Assembly (NCBI GenBank): GCA_033807775.1
Contig: CM066317.1
Coordinates: 38,505,870 to 38,569,869, forward strand
Length of the DNA: 64,000 nucleotides
Direction: 5' to 3'
Origin: Saussurea involucrata
Taxonomy: Eukaryota; Streptophyta; Magnoliopsida; Asterales; Asteraceae
Below, piece by piece: positions 34,101-43,721 of this stretch. Numbering within the stretch: position 1 is the first letter of the stretch; every line of letters begins with the position of its first letter. Both the position numbers and the translations under genes were made by a program. Under the pieces are notes generated by a model that saw only the letters and a list, made by a program, of their open reading frames with translations, was not told the origin of the DNA and did no database searches.

Positions 34101-36166
34101 TACTTCCGAAGATGAGGAAGACGAGCCACATCAGGCGGCCCCTTCCTCCTCCTACAATCCATATCAGGCGGCCCCTTCCTACGAGCCACAGCGTGGCTCA
34201 CACGAAGTCCTGTGGGACTACGTCCACGGGCCGCTAGAGACACGTGTACACTATCTGGAGGAAGTCTACAGACAGTTTAGCGCTGTCAATGTTAGTGTTT
34301 AACTTAATTTGTTGGCCACGTTTATTTAGTTTGTATATTAATATTACGTTCTAAATTTGTTTTAGCTGTCGAGTACGACACCGATCCCCGCTCCGTTCGG
34401 ACAGGGGGCACATGCGACGTTTGCCACCACATCCCATCTGTCATTCCCTGAAAATGTAAGTGACATTGAGTAACCATTATAGTTATATGTTTGTTCCTAA
34501 GTTTGTAACTCTTATAATGATCAATGTCACGCAGGCCGGGATGTCGGGGGCCGGGATGTCCCAAACGCCGTTCGCCACCACATCCTATTCTACTATCCCG
34601 GAGAGTGTAAGTGACACTGAGTAACCATTATAGTTATATGTTTGTTCCTAATTTTGTAACCATTTTAATGATCAATGTCACGCAGGCCGGGATGTCGGGG
34701 GCATACACCTCGCAGATGCCGCCGCCGTTCGCCACCACATCATATTCGACTATCCCGGAGAGTGTTAGTGACACTGAGTAACCATTATAGTTATATATCG
34801 ATAATCCTAATTTTGTAACTATTTTAATGATCAATGTCACGCAGGCCGGGATGTCGGGGGCACAGCACATGCCGTCGTTCGCCACCACAGCAATCACAAA
34901 CATCTTTGGCGGTTCGGCCGATGACTATTACAGGCCGGAAATGCATACTGTAAGTTATTTTGGTAGTTTTGGTTTAATTGTGAACATTTCCTAAATTGTA
35001 CTTAAAACATTGAGTAACGTAATTTTCAGACGGGGTCTCCTATTATCCAGGATCACTTCTCGGAGCACTTCTCGGAGCCTGACGATGACTCGATGGATGT
35101 TGTAGATCCACCACCACAGGTGACCCCGCTCCCTCTAAAGCGGTCGCATAAAATTTCACAATGGTTTCGTCACCCGTTTGGCCAACAAGGATCTACGACA
35201 CCACCGACCGCTAAAAAACAAGCAAAGAAAGCGGGGGGAAAGAAGGGAGGAAATAAAAAGGGAAAGGTGTCTTCACCGGAGCCTCAACCGGCATCAGAAA
35301 TATTGAGGATGTGCCGGACTGGTCGCCTCCCCCCTTGATCTTCATCCCTCACTTGAACTTGGAAATCACCCCCTCGTTTTTCAATGTATTGCTGGCCGTT
35401 GACCCTTTGGAGTCTGACTTACTGGATGTGGTTAGTATGAAGTTTAATTATAGTCATATAATCAAATATATTTATTTTACATGTCTAACCATCTATTTTT
35501 TATGTATAGCACATCGATTGTTGGGTCTCGTTGTTGCAAAGACATCGTGGAACAGACACGAGGTGGACCATGATGTTCAGTATGTTCTTTCATTACTTGT
35601 TGATTGAGCATCTAGGTCCCACCTTCGTGGTTAATTCATGCAATGGCGTGGAAGGGACCTCTTGGGCTCTCCTCGATGTGGTATGTAAATCGTTTTACTC
35701 TGATTTTATTTAACTTGTTTTGTTGCTAACTAAGTTGTCTAATATTGTAATATTTCAGGTGTACATCCCTATATGCCTTAATACCCAACATTGGCTGCTT
35801 GGAGTGTTTGAACTTGACGCTATGACCATGACCATATATGATAGCGACAGTGCCAGTCTCTTCAGACAGCAATTGGAAGAGCAAATGACAAAGTTTAAAG
35901 CTGTGCTGAATGACTTCTTTTGTCGGGTCAAGGATGTTATACGTCGCGAAATGACAGGTGCCTTTCGCTATAAGTTCGCCAAGAATGCACCCCAGCAGGC
36001 CGGGATAACTGCAGATTGCGGTGTCTGGGTATGCCGTAATGTCCAAATGTTGATAAATAAAAATGAGGTATGGGTACACCCTGACGAGGCCGAGGTTGTT
36101 GCCAAAGATTTCCGCATACATATGGCGGAGTCCATTTATGAACATTGTCAAATAGGGCCACGTTAG
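25129..36166 (+). CDS. DUF1985 and ULP1 (C48) peptidase gene, 11 predicted exons, mildly decayed
   Basis: Predicted exons: 25129-25149, 33081-33758, 33848-33988, 34081-34290, 34366-34455, 34535-34606, 34686-34763, 34845-34949, 35030-35430, 35510-35680 and 35759-36166 (TAG). All joins are phase 0. Exon 2 has the DUF1985 signature (FGRREFCLITGLRFG). The last exon has the ULP1 triad: His in QHWLL (35789), Asp in YDSDS (35840) and Cys in DCGVWVC (36017), so the catalytic residues are kept. ULPs cut SUMO or similar tags from proteins; the role in MULEs is unknown. Exons 6-8 are a tandem duplication. Lesions: the acceptor before exon 4 reads CG instead of AG, and the frame shifts by one near 35300. 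Exon 1 is the least certain exon. Confidence 0.75.
25601..26036. repeat. Near-perfect inverted repeat with about 215-bp arms
   Basis: The left arm (25601 to about 25820) and right arm (about 25821-26036) are complementary with few mismatches and almost no spacer. An example is TTTGAATGTGATATTTG on the left against CAAATATCACATTCAAA on the right. It lies in predicted intron 1 of the ULP gene, so transcription would give a long hairpin RNA. A further partial copy (25235-25340) and a smaller inverted repeat (25340-25510) precede it. Confidence 0.85.
26060..26190. repeat. Four tandem units of about 33 bp
   Basis: Units contain TTTTAAGAATGACAACTTAGGTCCCTAAAC-like text with small differences. They sit directly before the 48-bp satellite. 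Confidence 0.75.
26191..26752. repeat. 48-bp satellite array, left block (about 11-12 units)
   Basis: The unit begins CCGCACTTTATC and includes TATATATAACAATATGATACG and TTGAAATAAAATA. Spacing is 48-49 bp (26241, 26290, 26338, 26386). Because 48 is divisible by 3, the minus strand stays open over part of the array as a 16-residue repeat (YIDKVRFILF core). The array is interrupted at 26753 by the Copia LTR and resumes at 32615. Confidence 0.9.
26753..27068 (-). repeat. Copia LTR (3' LTR, minus orientation)
   Basis: A 316-bp LTR of the same family as 7134-7445 (TGTTAGTCCC to GTGTCCTAACA). It is followed by the purine-tract complement ATCTCCCCCTATAG at 27069-27082. Its insertion point is inside a 48-bp satellite unit. 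Confidence 0.9.
27069..31802 (-). mobile_element. Non-coding interior of a Copia-type element
   Basis: No credible gag or pol frame is visible. TCTCCCCCTTGATTTC and CTCCCCCTCAAATG at the left match 3' interiors of this family. From about 27970 to 29900 the word ACAGAGGCTCTGTG and variants recur many times (28530, 28545, 28722, 28748, 29317), with CTGTGCACAGAGG-type palindromes. Between 28160 and 28480 GACAGCAACAAA-like words recur. The stretch 30300-31800 holds nothing I can identify. Confidence 0.6.
31803..32610 (+). mobile_element. Opposite-strand Copia fragment: LTR tip, primer site, 5' interior
   Basis: AATGGGACTAACA (LTR end) is followed by GTGGTATCAGAGCC (primer site), here on the plus strand. 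The interior then matches the complement of 8320-8967 closely, down to the text GTGTAATCGTGACTGTTTC near 32530. It is cut off at about 32600. The 3' LTR of the left part (26753-27068) points the other way, so the locus is rearranged or holds two elements head to head. Confidence 0.75.
32183..32342. repeat. Five 32-bp hairpin units (TCGCAAT / ATTGCGA)
   Basis: Units start at 32183, 32215, 32247, 32279 and 32311. Each holds TCGCAAT, a five-base loop GGTCT and ATTGCGA, a 7-bp stem. One unit has ATTGCTA, losing part of the stem. At 8330-8700 the homologous region has the same words but not the regular array. Confidence 0.9.
32615..33050. repeat. 48-bp satellite array, right block (about 9 units)
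   Basis: Same unit and orientation as 26191-26752. The last two units shorten and the array ends about 30 bp before the predicted acceptor of ULP exon 2. Confidence 0.9.
34366..34949 (+). repeat. Tandemly duplicated exon-intron cassettes in the ULP gene
   Basis: Exons of 72, 78 and 105 bp (34535, 34686, 34845) all begin GCCGGGATGTCGGGG, and the 90-bp exon at 34366 shares the TTCGCCACCACATC-like core. Introns of 79, 79 and 81 bp share GTGACA, GAGTAACCATTATAGTTATAT and ATCAATGTCACGCAG. All exon lengths are multiples of three, every copy is phase 0, and donors are GTAAGT or GTTAGT. The protein gains a repeat of about 24-26 residues (AGMSG to FATTSYSTIPES). Confidence 0.9.
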
Positions 36167-37259
36167 GTTGTTTATGTAACATTAAATAATTGTTATTTTT
36201 AGTATTAACTTATTTTGTTAAAGTATTGTGATTGACTTACTGTTACTTCATTTGGTTTTTGCTAATTTCATCAATTTACTCAACTTTGAGTATCGATATC
36301 TCTTTCACACATACTCTATTTTGGACGCATTATATATCATTTCGAAGATCTCATATAGAAGAACATAAACCTACTAAAAGTTAGTTATATATAACACATA
36401 TATATAAATTTAAATGCGTCCAAAGTTTAGTAAAACCCATATTTCAAACACATAGTAAGTAGGTTTATGAAACTTGCGATAATCCTAATACAGAGATTAT
36501 TGGATGAACAAACATTTATTTCTTGATTATTGGGGTATTGGTTCTTGTTGTCTGGAAGTGATTCATATGATGCAAAAATTGGTATCATGTAATGTAGAAC
36601 AATATCTATATTATAGAAACTTGCATTTGATAGTACCATATAAATATGATCTAAATTCTCATTAATTAGCTATGTTTGACTACTTAAAGACTAATTTTCT
36701 GCCTAATGAAAGACCTTTATTCAAGAGCAGACGAATATTGCAGTTACTTTTTCAGTGGAATCATGCAGACAACTTTTTCAGACGAAATCTATAAACACAT
36801 TCAAATAATAATAATTTAAAACGATTTAATGAATTAGTTAATATATGATTATTATGTTAATGCGATAGGAGTGTAAAACAAAATTGAAAAAAAAATAAGA
36901 GATGTACCATAAATTAAATAATTAACTATAATAGTATGAATTTTAAATATAAAAAATATTTTTTTATGTATTGTATAACTGTATATGATATATATTAAAA
37001 TATATAAATCCAAAAAAATTCAAGATTGGGCTCATTTCGAACGTATCGAAGAGACGGTTATAATGGTGTAATTTGTTAAAATTAAAACGTATTTTTTTTA
37101 ACGTATTTTAGTTAATAAACGATTATATGTGTTAAATGTAAAATTAAAATAATGAAAGTAAAAGGTATAAAATAAATTTAGTAAATAAGTATAGAGGTTG
37201 AAAGTGTAACATTTCATTTTAAATTCGTAAAAATGGATGAAATGGGGTGAACAGTGCCA
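36167..37259. other. AT-rich 3' part of the MULE
   Basis: No second gene is seen between the ULP stop codon and the right subterminal region. Only short AT-driven frames occur. Confidence 0.6.
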
Positions 37260-37539
37260 AAAATATCAAAATTTTCATAAATGGTCCCTGTAATTTTTCA
37301 AAAATGGTCCCTTGCAATTGAAAAGTCACAAAAATAACCCCATCGCGGGATGAGCCCGCGATCGCGGGATTCCATTTTTCAAAAATGGTCCCTGCAAGTT
37401 TAAAAAAGTGTCAGAAAGGTCCCTGGCCCGCGATCGCGGGCTTCCATCGCGGATTTTTAGGGTATTTTTGCAAAGTGGGAGAGATTTTGGGTATTTCAAT
37501 AAAACATGGTCAAACTTAGGGTATTTTAATTAATTTCCC
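37260..37539 (-). repeat. Right subterminal region and inverted repeat of the MULE
   Basis: Repeated AAATGGTCCCTG words and two GCGATCGCGGG palindromes lead into the right terminal repeat (about 37420-37539), the complement of the left end. Confidence 0.85.
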
Positions 37540-37863
37540 TATATATATATATATATATTAAACAAGATATATTTAATAGAAGATACAAAATAAAAATGTT
37601 AATAATTTCAACCGGCAGTATTTTAGTTATTTGATAATCAATAAAAAAAAGCATTTAATAAATTATACATAAAACAAATTAAACCGTTACTTTTATTTTT
37701 ATTAACTTGAACTTTTATAAACGAAACAATCATGACGATAATATTACTTCCACCCCATCAGATCACATCACCATTAAAAAAACTAGAAAACTTGACACTA
37801 AAACTTCAAAGAAATTAGACCCTTCAACAAAAAACCCTAAAATCACCGAATCAAATAACTTCA

Positions 37864-38492
37864 TCATACCAGTTGAAAACCACAGAATGGACAACATGGA
37901 TTACTGCTTAACCAATCCCTAATGCATCCATCATGATAACAATGGGTGCAAGGAAGCCTACTTGCCGCTGATCCAACCTCCATCTGACCCGAACAGATAC
38001 AACAAACCCCCTCCGTTTGACCGTTTCGACCACAACCGTCGTCAGAAACCGCAACCACAACACACCTGATCTGCAGCTAATAAGCACAAGCATCGGAATC
38101 AGCATCCGTTCAGCGTTGTTAGGGTTTTCCAGCATCTGAGATAAACAGTTAGCGATACGTAAAGTCACTTCATTGACAACATGGGTGGGTATTCCATTGT
38201 GGGTGAAGAACTGAATGATTGCATTCCAAGATAAGCCACTGACACCTAGAACTTCGTCTTGAGGAGCCAACAACTGAAATTGGTGTCCTAAGATAAGGAC
38301 TGGGCCGTCTGGAGTGCTGATTGGCTGCCGAACGGCTATCAATAATCTCATGTAGAAGTAGCGGATGGAGTAAGGTGGCAGACGTGACATAAGATCTTCG
38401 GGGATCTCTTCGTTGGTTTGCTCGGCTGAACATTCGAAATGGTAGCTTGACATCTTTTTGATGTGCGATGAAAATAATTCAAAGAAACCCAA
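37864..38492 (-). pseudogene. RING-H2 finger protein gene, intronless, frameshifted
   Basis: The N-terminal part (start at 38492 or, more likely, MSSYHF at 38453) is a continuous frame to about 38070 that I cannot assign to a family. The C-terminus, in another frame from 38058 to the stop at 37864, is a full RING-H2 domain: CCIC, then LPCTHCYHDGC, then W and CCPFC, giving the C3H2C3 zinc ligands. RING-H2 proteins usually act as E3 ubiquitin ligases. The two parts need a one-base shift near 38062-38080, so this copy is a recent pseudogene, or the assembly has an error there. It lies 325 bp outside the MULE and is the only host-like gene in the window. Confidence 0.75.
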
Positions 38493-38535
38493 ATGAGAGA
38501 AAGGAGTAATTGCTATTGGTGTGTTTATGTGTGTG

Positions 38536-38545
38536 TATTTATATA
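38536..38545 (-). promoter_or_regulatory. TATA box of the RING-H2 gene
   Basis: Minus-strand TATATAAATA ends 43 bp before the upstream ATG (38492) and 82 bp before MSSYHF (38453). The latter spacing fits a normal plant leader better. Confidence 0.6.
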
Positions 38546-38806
38546 CATAGTATGTATATAGGGGGTTAATTATCTATAGCGAAGGATTGTGTAAGAAGTT
38601 GAGGTTAGCGTGAGAGACGTGAAAAGTGGATCTAATCGTTGATCAGTTTTAATTAAATGGCCTCCTATCATCCCATGAATTACAGCTTGGAAGGAAATTG
38701 ATCCGATGCATCTCGTTGCATCTCATCCTAATGTACATTCATTTTTCATCCAACGATTGATAATCATTTCTCACGTTTCTCATGTTAATTCCAACTTCTC
38801 ACCAAA

Positions 38807-39110
38807 CACTACTACATAAAGTCTAATAACAGCCCCTAAATAGCACCAGGTTAACTAAGAAACCGGGTGCTATTTGTCACATATTCGATTTGTACCGTCT
38901 CCGTCTAACAAACCGGGCTGTATTGTGGCTGGAATAAAGGGATGCTAATAGTACCCGGTTGTTTAGGAGAAATCGGGTTCCATTGAATTAAATAATACCC
39001 GTCCGTTAACCGAACCGGGTAATATCAGGTGGGTATGATTTGGTGCGATTTTTTTGAAATCCTACCCGGTTGCATTGAAGAAACCGGGTACTATTTGCCT
39101 CCACGTTTTA
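38807..39110 (+). mobile_element. CACTA-like transposon 5' end
   Basis: The tip CACTACTACATAAAGT is followed by at least six AACCGGGT / ACCCGGTT words on both strands. This is the structure of a CACTA terminus with subterminal transposase-binding repeats. No partner tip was identified to the right. Confidence 0.6.
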
Positions 39111-41099
39111 ATTAATGATTTGCCCCAAATCCCGCTAAAACCATCGGCGCCAAACCCTCCCCAAATTTTAGAACATTCGCATTCTCCTCTGTGCTCGACG
39201 AGGAAACGTCGATTGGCTTCACACTGCCTTCTCCTCACCCGGTCAAACCTATCCCGTCAATTGGCTTCACCTTCCTCTCTGCTCGGCGAACACAAACCCT
39301 CGGATTCTACACTTTTAGGCCGTGTAAGTTCATCTCCGGATCAGACGCCTCATAGCAACGCAGCTCTCAGCCGGATTAAACCATTGTAATCGTAGGTTTG
39401 CCTTCTTTTCGTTCATCGATCTCTTATGGAAATCATACAACTTTAACATTATTTGTTCTCTACTTTGAATCGTTTATTTGATTACTCGTAAAAAGCTATT
39501 TCTCGATGTTCAACCTAGTATTTGTAAAGAATGCAACATCCACGAAACGAAAATAAATCAATGGCTATAAGTTAACAAATTTATGCTTTGCAGATATGCT
39601 TGCACAATTGCATAGGCTTGTCTTTTTTCTGTATGACTTTTTTGCCGTTTGTCTGGGTAGGGCTTACTTGGTTTGGTATGGAGATTAGATTACTATTTGA
39701 TGGACGAATAATAGTTCTTCTGTAACCTTGTATGGACTTGTTATCTATGTGTCTTTTTTTTCCAACTTAAGCTTGCCTAAAAACATTACACTACTTCCAA
39801 TTTTCTATATTTGATACCTAGCTCCATTGATTTTTTGACCTTATTTGTATAAGAGGAACATACTTGAAATTGCATGAGTCGATATTGGATAAAGTGATTT
39901 TTGTGACTATTGTTCCTAGGAAAACACAAAACATCTGTTTGGTAGCTTCCTGTTTTAGTTTGGGTGTTTTGCTTGGTCGATGTACTTTGGTTTTTTTCAT
40001 TTAAGCTTATAATCGATGTTGTATCTTGTAATTTATTTTTGTTTCGTTTCTTGTCTTTTTCTTAGTATCAGTTAGTACTCTTAGCCATGACTTGCATTAT
40101 GTAAAGTAGATAAAAAGTATCAGTTAGTATCAAACCCTAAAGTTTGTAATAACATAAAAAGAATATATTTGCAAATAAAGCACAAAATGTATAGAAAGGA
40201 GTAGAGAACAACAAATAAACCATCAAATTAAACGCATAAAAAGAGTATAACTTACGCAAAAACGGGGAGATGAGAACACCTATCTACAACCCAAATGCTC
40301 TTAATGCAATGCAGCGACAAATGTAGATCAAGACATCGTGATGCTCTTCATCGAAGGAATAAGGGAAGGCTTGAAAATGGACAGAAAGGCGTGTTAATTA
40401 GGAGGCCTAGTAGAGGGATAGTTGGGGTAGTGGTTGGGGAAGGAAGGGAAGGAGGTGAAGAGTGTGGAAGATGAAATAGTAGAGAGATAGTGGGGGTAGT
40501 GGTTGGAGAAGGAAGGGAAGGAGGTGAAGAGTGTGGAAGATGAAAGGGTGGTGGTAAAATTACTAAAATAACCGGCTCACAACAAAAGAAACAATCTTAA
40601 TAGAGAGATAGAAAGGTCTTTTAGAAATAAAGAACTAAAAAAAATAGAAAATTCAAGAAAATTTGTAGAGAGATTTCTAACACACCATTGTGCCACGTCA
40701 TTGGTGAAGGTTCTTGTTTTTATATATATAAAAGATTTCCCAAGTCAAATTACCTTTGTACCCTATAGATAATGAAACAATATATGATGTGATCATTAAC
40801 AATTTCAATTATAATTAATGTCATTATTGCAGTTGATCAAACAACAAGCAATATTTGATTGTTGGCCAGATCACACGTGATAGATAAGATGTAGTAGGCA
40901 CCATTGCGAGTTTCAATGTATTTACTTGAAGCATAAAGTTGTATTAAAATGTAACTGGTTGGTATAATCAAGTTTTGGTTTTCTGATACAGAGTGTTGTA
41001 TCATCTTATTGTTGCTTCTCGATTAGTCATTAAGTGTGAATTATATTGATTGTCATGCAGGCTTTACCCTATCTTTATGTTCCTTGCAGACATTTTTAT
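39111..41099. other. Spacer, possibly CACTA interior
   Basis: A Ser/Pro-rich frame at 39054-39389 has no recognisable domain and may be leader sequence of the CACTA element. A 70-bp purine-rich unit is duplicated at 40410-40479 and 40480-40549. No other feature is supported. Confidence 0.4.
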
Positions 41100-41505
41100 A
41101 TTAGGTCCTTGTTTTCTAGAATACATTTCTAATTACAAATTCTAGAAATTGTGTTTGAGCATATCTAATCTAAATGAAAAGCTAAAACTCTTAACTAAAC
41201 TTAACGGACTCTTAACAGAAGGACTAATTTTGTAATAAAACTAACGGAAAAGATTAACGAACTGTTAATAAAATGAAATTAACCAACCTAACGAAGACTT
41301 AACAGAAAAGGACTAAAAAAGTAACAAAATTAACGGTATTAAAGGAGAAACTGACGAATCTAACGACACTAACGGAAAGAACCAAAAATGTAACAAAAAT
41401 TCTTGAAACTTTTCAAAAAATTCTCAAAAACTCATCAATTTCTCAAAAATTGATAAAACTAATTGGATTGAAGCACAAATTCGGATCTGCTAGGCTCTGA
41501 TACCA
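41100..41505 (-). mobile_element. 5' leader of a Copia element with primer site
   Basis: The complement of 41493-41505 is TTGGTATCAGAGCC, a tRNA-Met primer site next to the LTR at 41506. The following leader (read to the left) has repeated TTAACGGA and TTCTCAAAAA-like words. The leader is cut off by about 41100 before any gag frame. Confidence 0.65.
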
Positions 41506-41615
41506 ATTCAGAGTTTTCAGGTAACAATGATTAAGCACAATAGAACTTGATTAGAGAAGAGAATGATACAAGTTATGAATTAGATCTCTATTCTATCTCA
41601 TGGGGGTCATCTCTC

Positions 41616-41713
<98 letters not shown>

Positions 41714-42039
41714 CGTATCAATACTCACTAATGACCTCTCAATGTGCTACACCCTCACAATTCCCTTACACTAAGGTATTTATACCTTTGACCTGTGATC
41801 CCAGAACAAGCATTCAATGCACAATCTGAATCAATTGGCCATCCCTCTATTAATCAATCCAATATCTTCAAGTACAATGGAGTAGAGAGTAGAAAGTGCA
41901 ATACACTGTACTTGTGTGTGTGTGTGTAGGGAATGACATAATGAAATATTACAAGGGAAGATCAATTTATAGTTTGCAAAATAGATAGTTCCACTTTAGC
42001 TCCTCTACTTTGTACAAGGTCCTAAATAGAGCACTAACA
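41506..42039 (-). repeat. LTR of the SIRE-like minus-strand element
   Basis: On the minus strand it starts TGTTAGTGCTCTATTTAGG at 42039, next to the purine tract (complement of 42040-42051, AAAGGGGGAGAT). It ends at the primer site. Having the tract on one side and the primer site on the other indicates internal-LTR-internal tandem structure. The LTR includes a long AC microsatellite. The exact 3' edge does not show the usual CA. Confidence 0.75.
41620..41711. repeat. (AC)n microsatellite, 46 repeats
   Basis: An uninterrupted dinucleotide run of 92 bp inside the LTR, expected to be highly variable in length. Confidence 0.98.
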
Positions 42040-42143
42040 ATCTCCCCCTTTGTACCAATGTAGAGCCATCAGATCTAAGCGTTCACCGGGTTCACGTGCT
42101 TCTTTCGGATCCCAAAGATGATCTCGAATCTCCTCAACGCGTT

Positions 42144-43716
42144 TCAGTACTCTCTTCTATAGGTGATAGCATCCAAGACTTGTTTTATCAGCCGCTTCTG
42201 CTTTTCCTTGAGCTTTACCTCCCCGCTTTCATCCAGTCTCAGCTTGCTCTCTAGATTGACCAGTACCATCTTGAAGGTTCCATCACTGTACTTGTTTGCT
42301 TCGCAGATTCTCGGGAATCTTTTCTTCATGTCTTGATTGAAGTATACAATTCCGAGTTCAGGTTTCTCCAAAACAGTGTAGACATGAATACATTGGATGT
42401 CTTGCAGTTGCTTGTTTGGTCTTTTGAGTTTTACTCTGGATTGATGAGCGTCTAAGGACATTTGGAAATATGTAAGGTAAGAGAATTTCAGTATATTCTG
42501 CATGAACCTTTTGACACTCTGATAAGCGGCAGGCCATTCAATTGGCGTATCAGGAATGCTAGCAAGGGAATTGTAGAGGCTTAGAAAATCATCCAGCTTC
42601 AAGCTCTTGAAGTCGGCTTCTGAAAAGACGCATTCGGTGCAATCAGATCTTTTAACAGTGAATTGAGGGTACCAAACGTTGAGTAGTCGACATGTCTCTA
42701 TCTTCAAAACCTTCACGATGACTTTGTCAGACCTTACAACATCAGTTTTCAAGTCTTTGTTGTTCATAACATGCAGAAATTCGATTTTGTCAAGAGACGG
42801 CCAGTTCTCAATCCCGTACACCTTTTCCAAATTGATCCTCTGAACGTCCTTTACGAACAAGTCCTTTCTGATGCTTTCTTGAAATGGATTTAAGATTCTC
42901 ACCCTTTCTCCAGTTGCAACATATCCTGGTTCAACATCAATCACCTCCTGATATAATCTGAGTTCAGCTTCTAGGATTGGATCTCTTATCCTTCCATCAG
43001 TATTCACTGGAACCACTGGAACCTGTTGAGCTGAAGAGCTTGTACCTTGATCACTTTGTTGTTGCGATTGAGGAGTATCATCATCGGAATCAGAAGCAAT
43101 TACTTGAGCCCCGATGGTATCAAAGATGTCATCTAGCTCTTCTTTGATCTGAACGGTTGTTGTCTCTGGCTCTTTTGCAGAATCAATGTAGATGTAATCA
43201 TTCAGCATATCATCAGCCATCCTTTCCTCTTCTGTTCTATTGTCAACAACCGGAGGCTTTTCAAACCTGGTTATGACATAAGCTAGAACTGTATCATCAT
43301 CAACCTGGACCACATCTGTTTCCTGTCCACTTGCCCCCTCTACCCCCTTTGTTACAGCCTGATATGATCCCCCAATGTTTTCAGCGTTTGCACCACTGGA
43401 TTCTCCAACTCTGGCTCTCTTCTCCCCCTCATGTTGATCAGGATCATCCTGATCATCATGTCTTCGTTTGTTGGAAGCTTGAGCCTGAACACCACATACC
43501 TGTTCTACTACAGTTATTCTGTCAGATAGAGATTTGTATCCGGTAAGCATGGCTTGGGTCATTTCCTTGATGGAGTTGTTTTGACTTTGGAAGTCTGTGC
43601 TGGTGGGTAGTTGGTGTTGGGATTCAGATTGTTGTCGGAGCAAACCTACCAATTCTACTTCTTCATTGGTATTGGAGTCTCCTTGGGCGAGTAAACGGGC
43701 TAACAGCTCTGATTTG
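42144..43716 (-). pseudogene. C-terminal half of the SIRE-like extra reading frame
   Basis: An open frame ends at 42144. The first part is low-complexity and acidic, with Gln/Ser-rich stretches and a KRRHDDQDD segment. The C-terminal 250 residues form a conserved-looking domain (KRSDCTECVFSEADFKSL, later YFQMSLDAHQSRVKL) of the kind found in SIRE-type Copia third frames in plants. Function is unknown. It is cut from its N-terminal half by the Athila-like insertion; the insertion is flanked by AGCAT and the frame on both sides matches. Confidence 0.75.
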
Positions 43717-43721
43717 AGCAT

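Larger units (their letters stand above)
24504..37539 (+). mobile_element. 13-kb Mutator-like element carrying a ULP1-like gene (Kaonashi type)
   Basis: Inverted ends match over more than 100 bp: GGGAAATTAATTAAAATACCC at the left tip (24504) and its complement at the right tip (ending 37539). Both continue into CTCTCCCA, ATCCGCGAT and the palindrome GCCCGCGATCGCGGGC. Possible 9-bp duplications TATATATAT flank both ends, but the site is a TA repeat, so this is weak. Inside are a promoter, a multi-exon DUF1985-ULP1 gene, satellite arrays and a nested Copia element. No MuDR transposase was seen, so the element would depend on transposase from elsewhere. Gene content and structure match plant ULP-carrying MULEs (Kaonashi). 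Confidence 0.85.

Noticed and set aside
24495..37548. TATATATAT as a proven 9-bp target duplication of the MULE
   Set aside because: The flanks are TA microsatellites, so the match would arise by chance; element limits rest on the inverted repeats instead.
37707..37922. Small plus-strand frame over the end of the RING-H2 gene
   Set aside because: Antisense to the RING region and compositionally AT/Lys driven; the minus strand holds the recognisable domain.
41547..41774. Thr-His repeat protein
   Set aside because: The reading frame is just the translation of an AC microsatellite.
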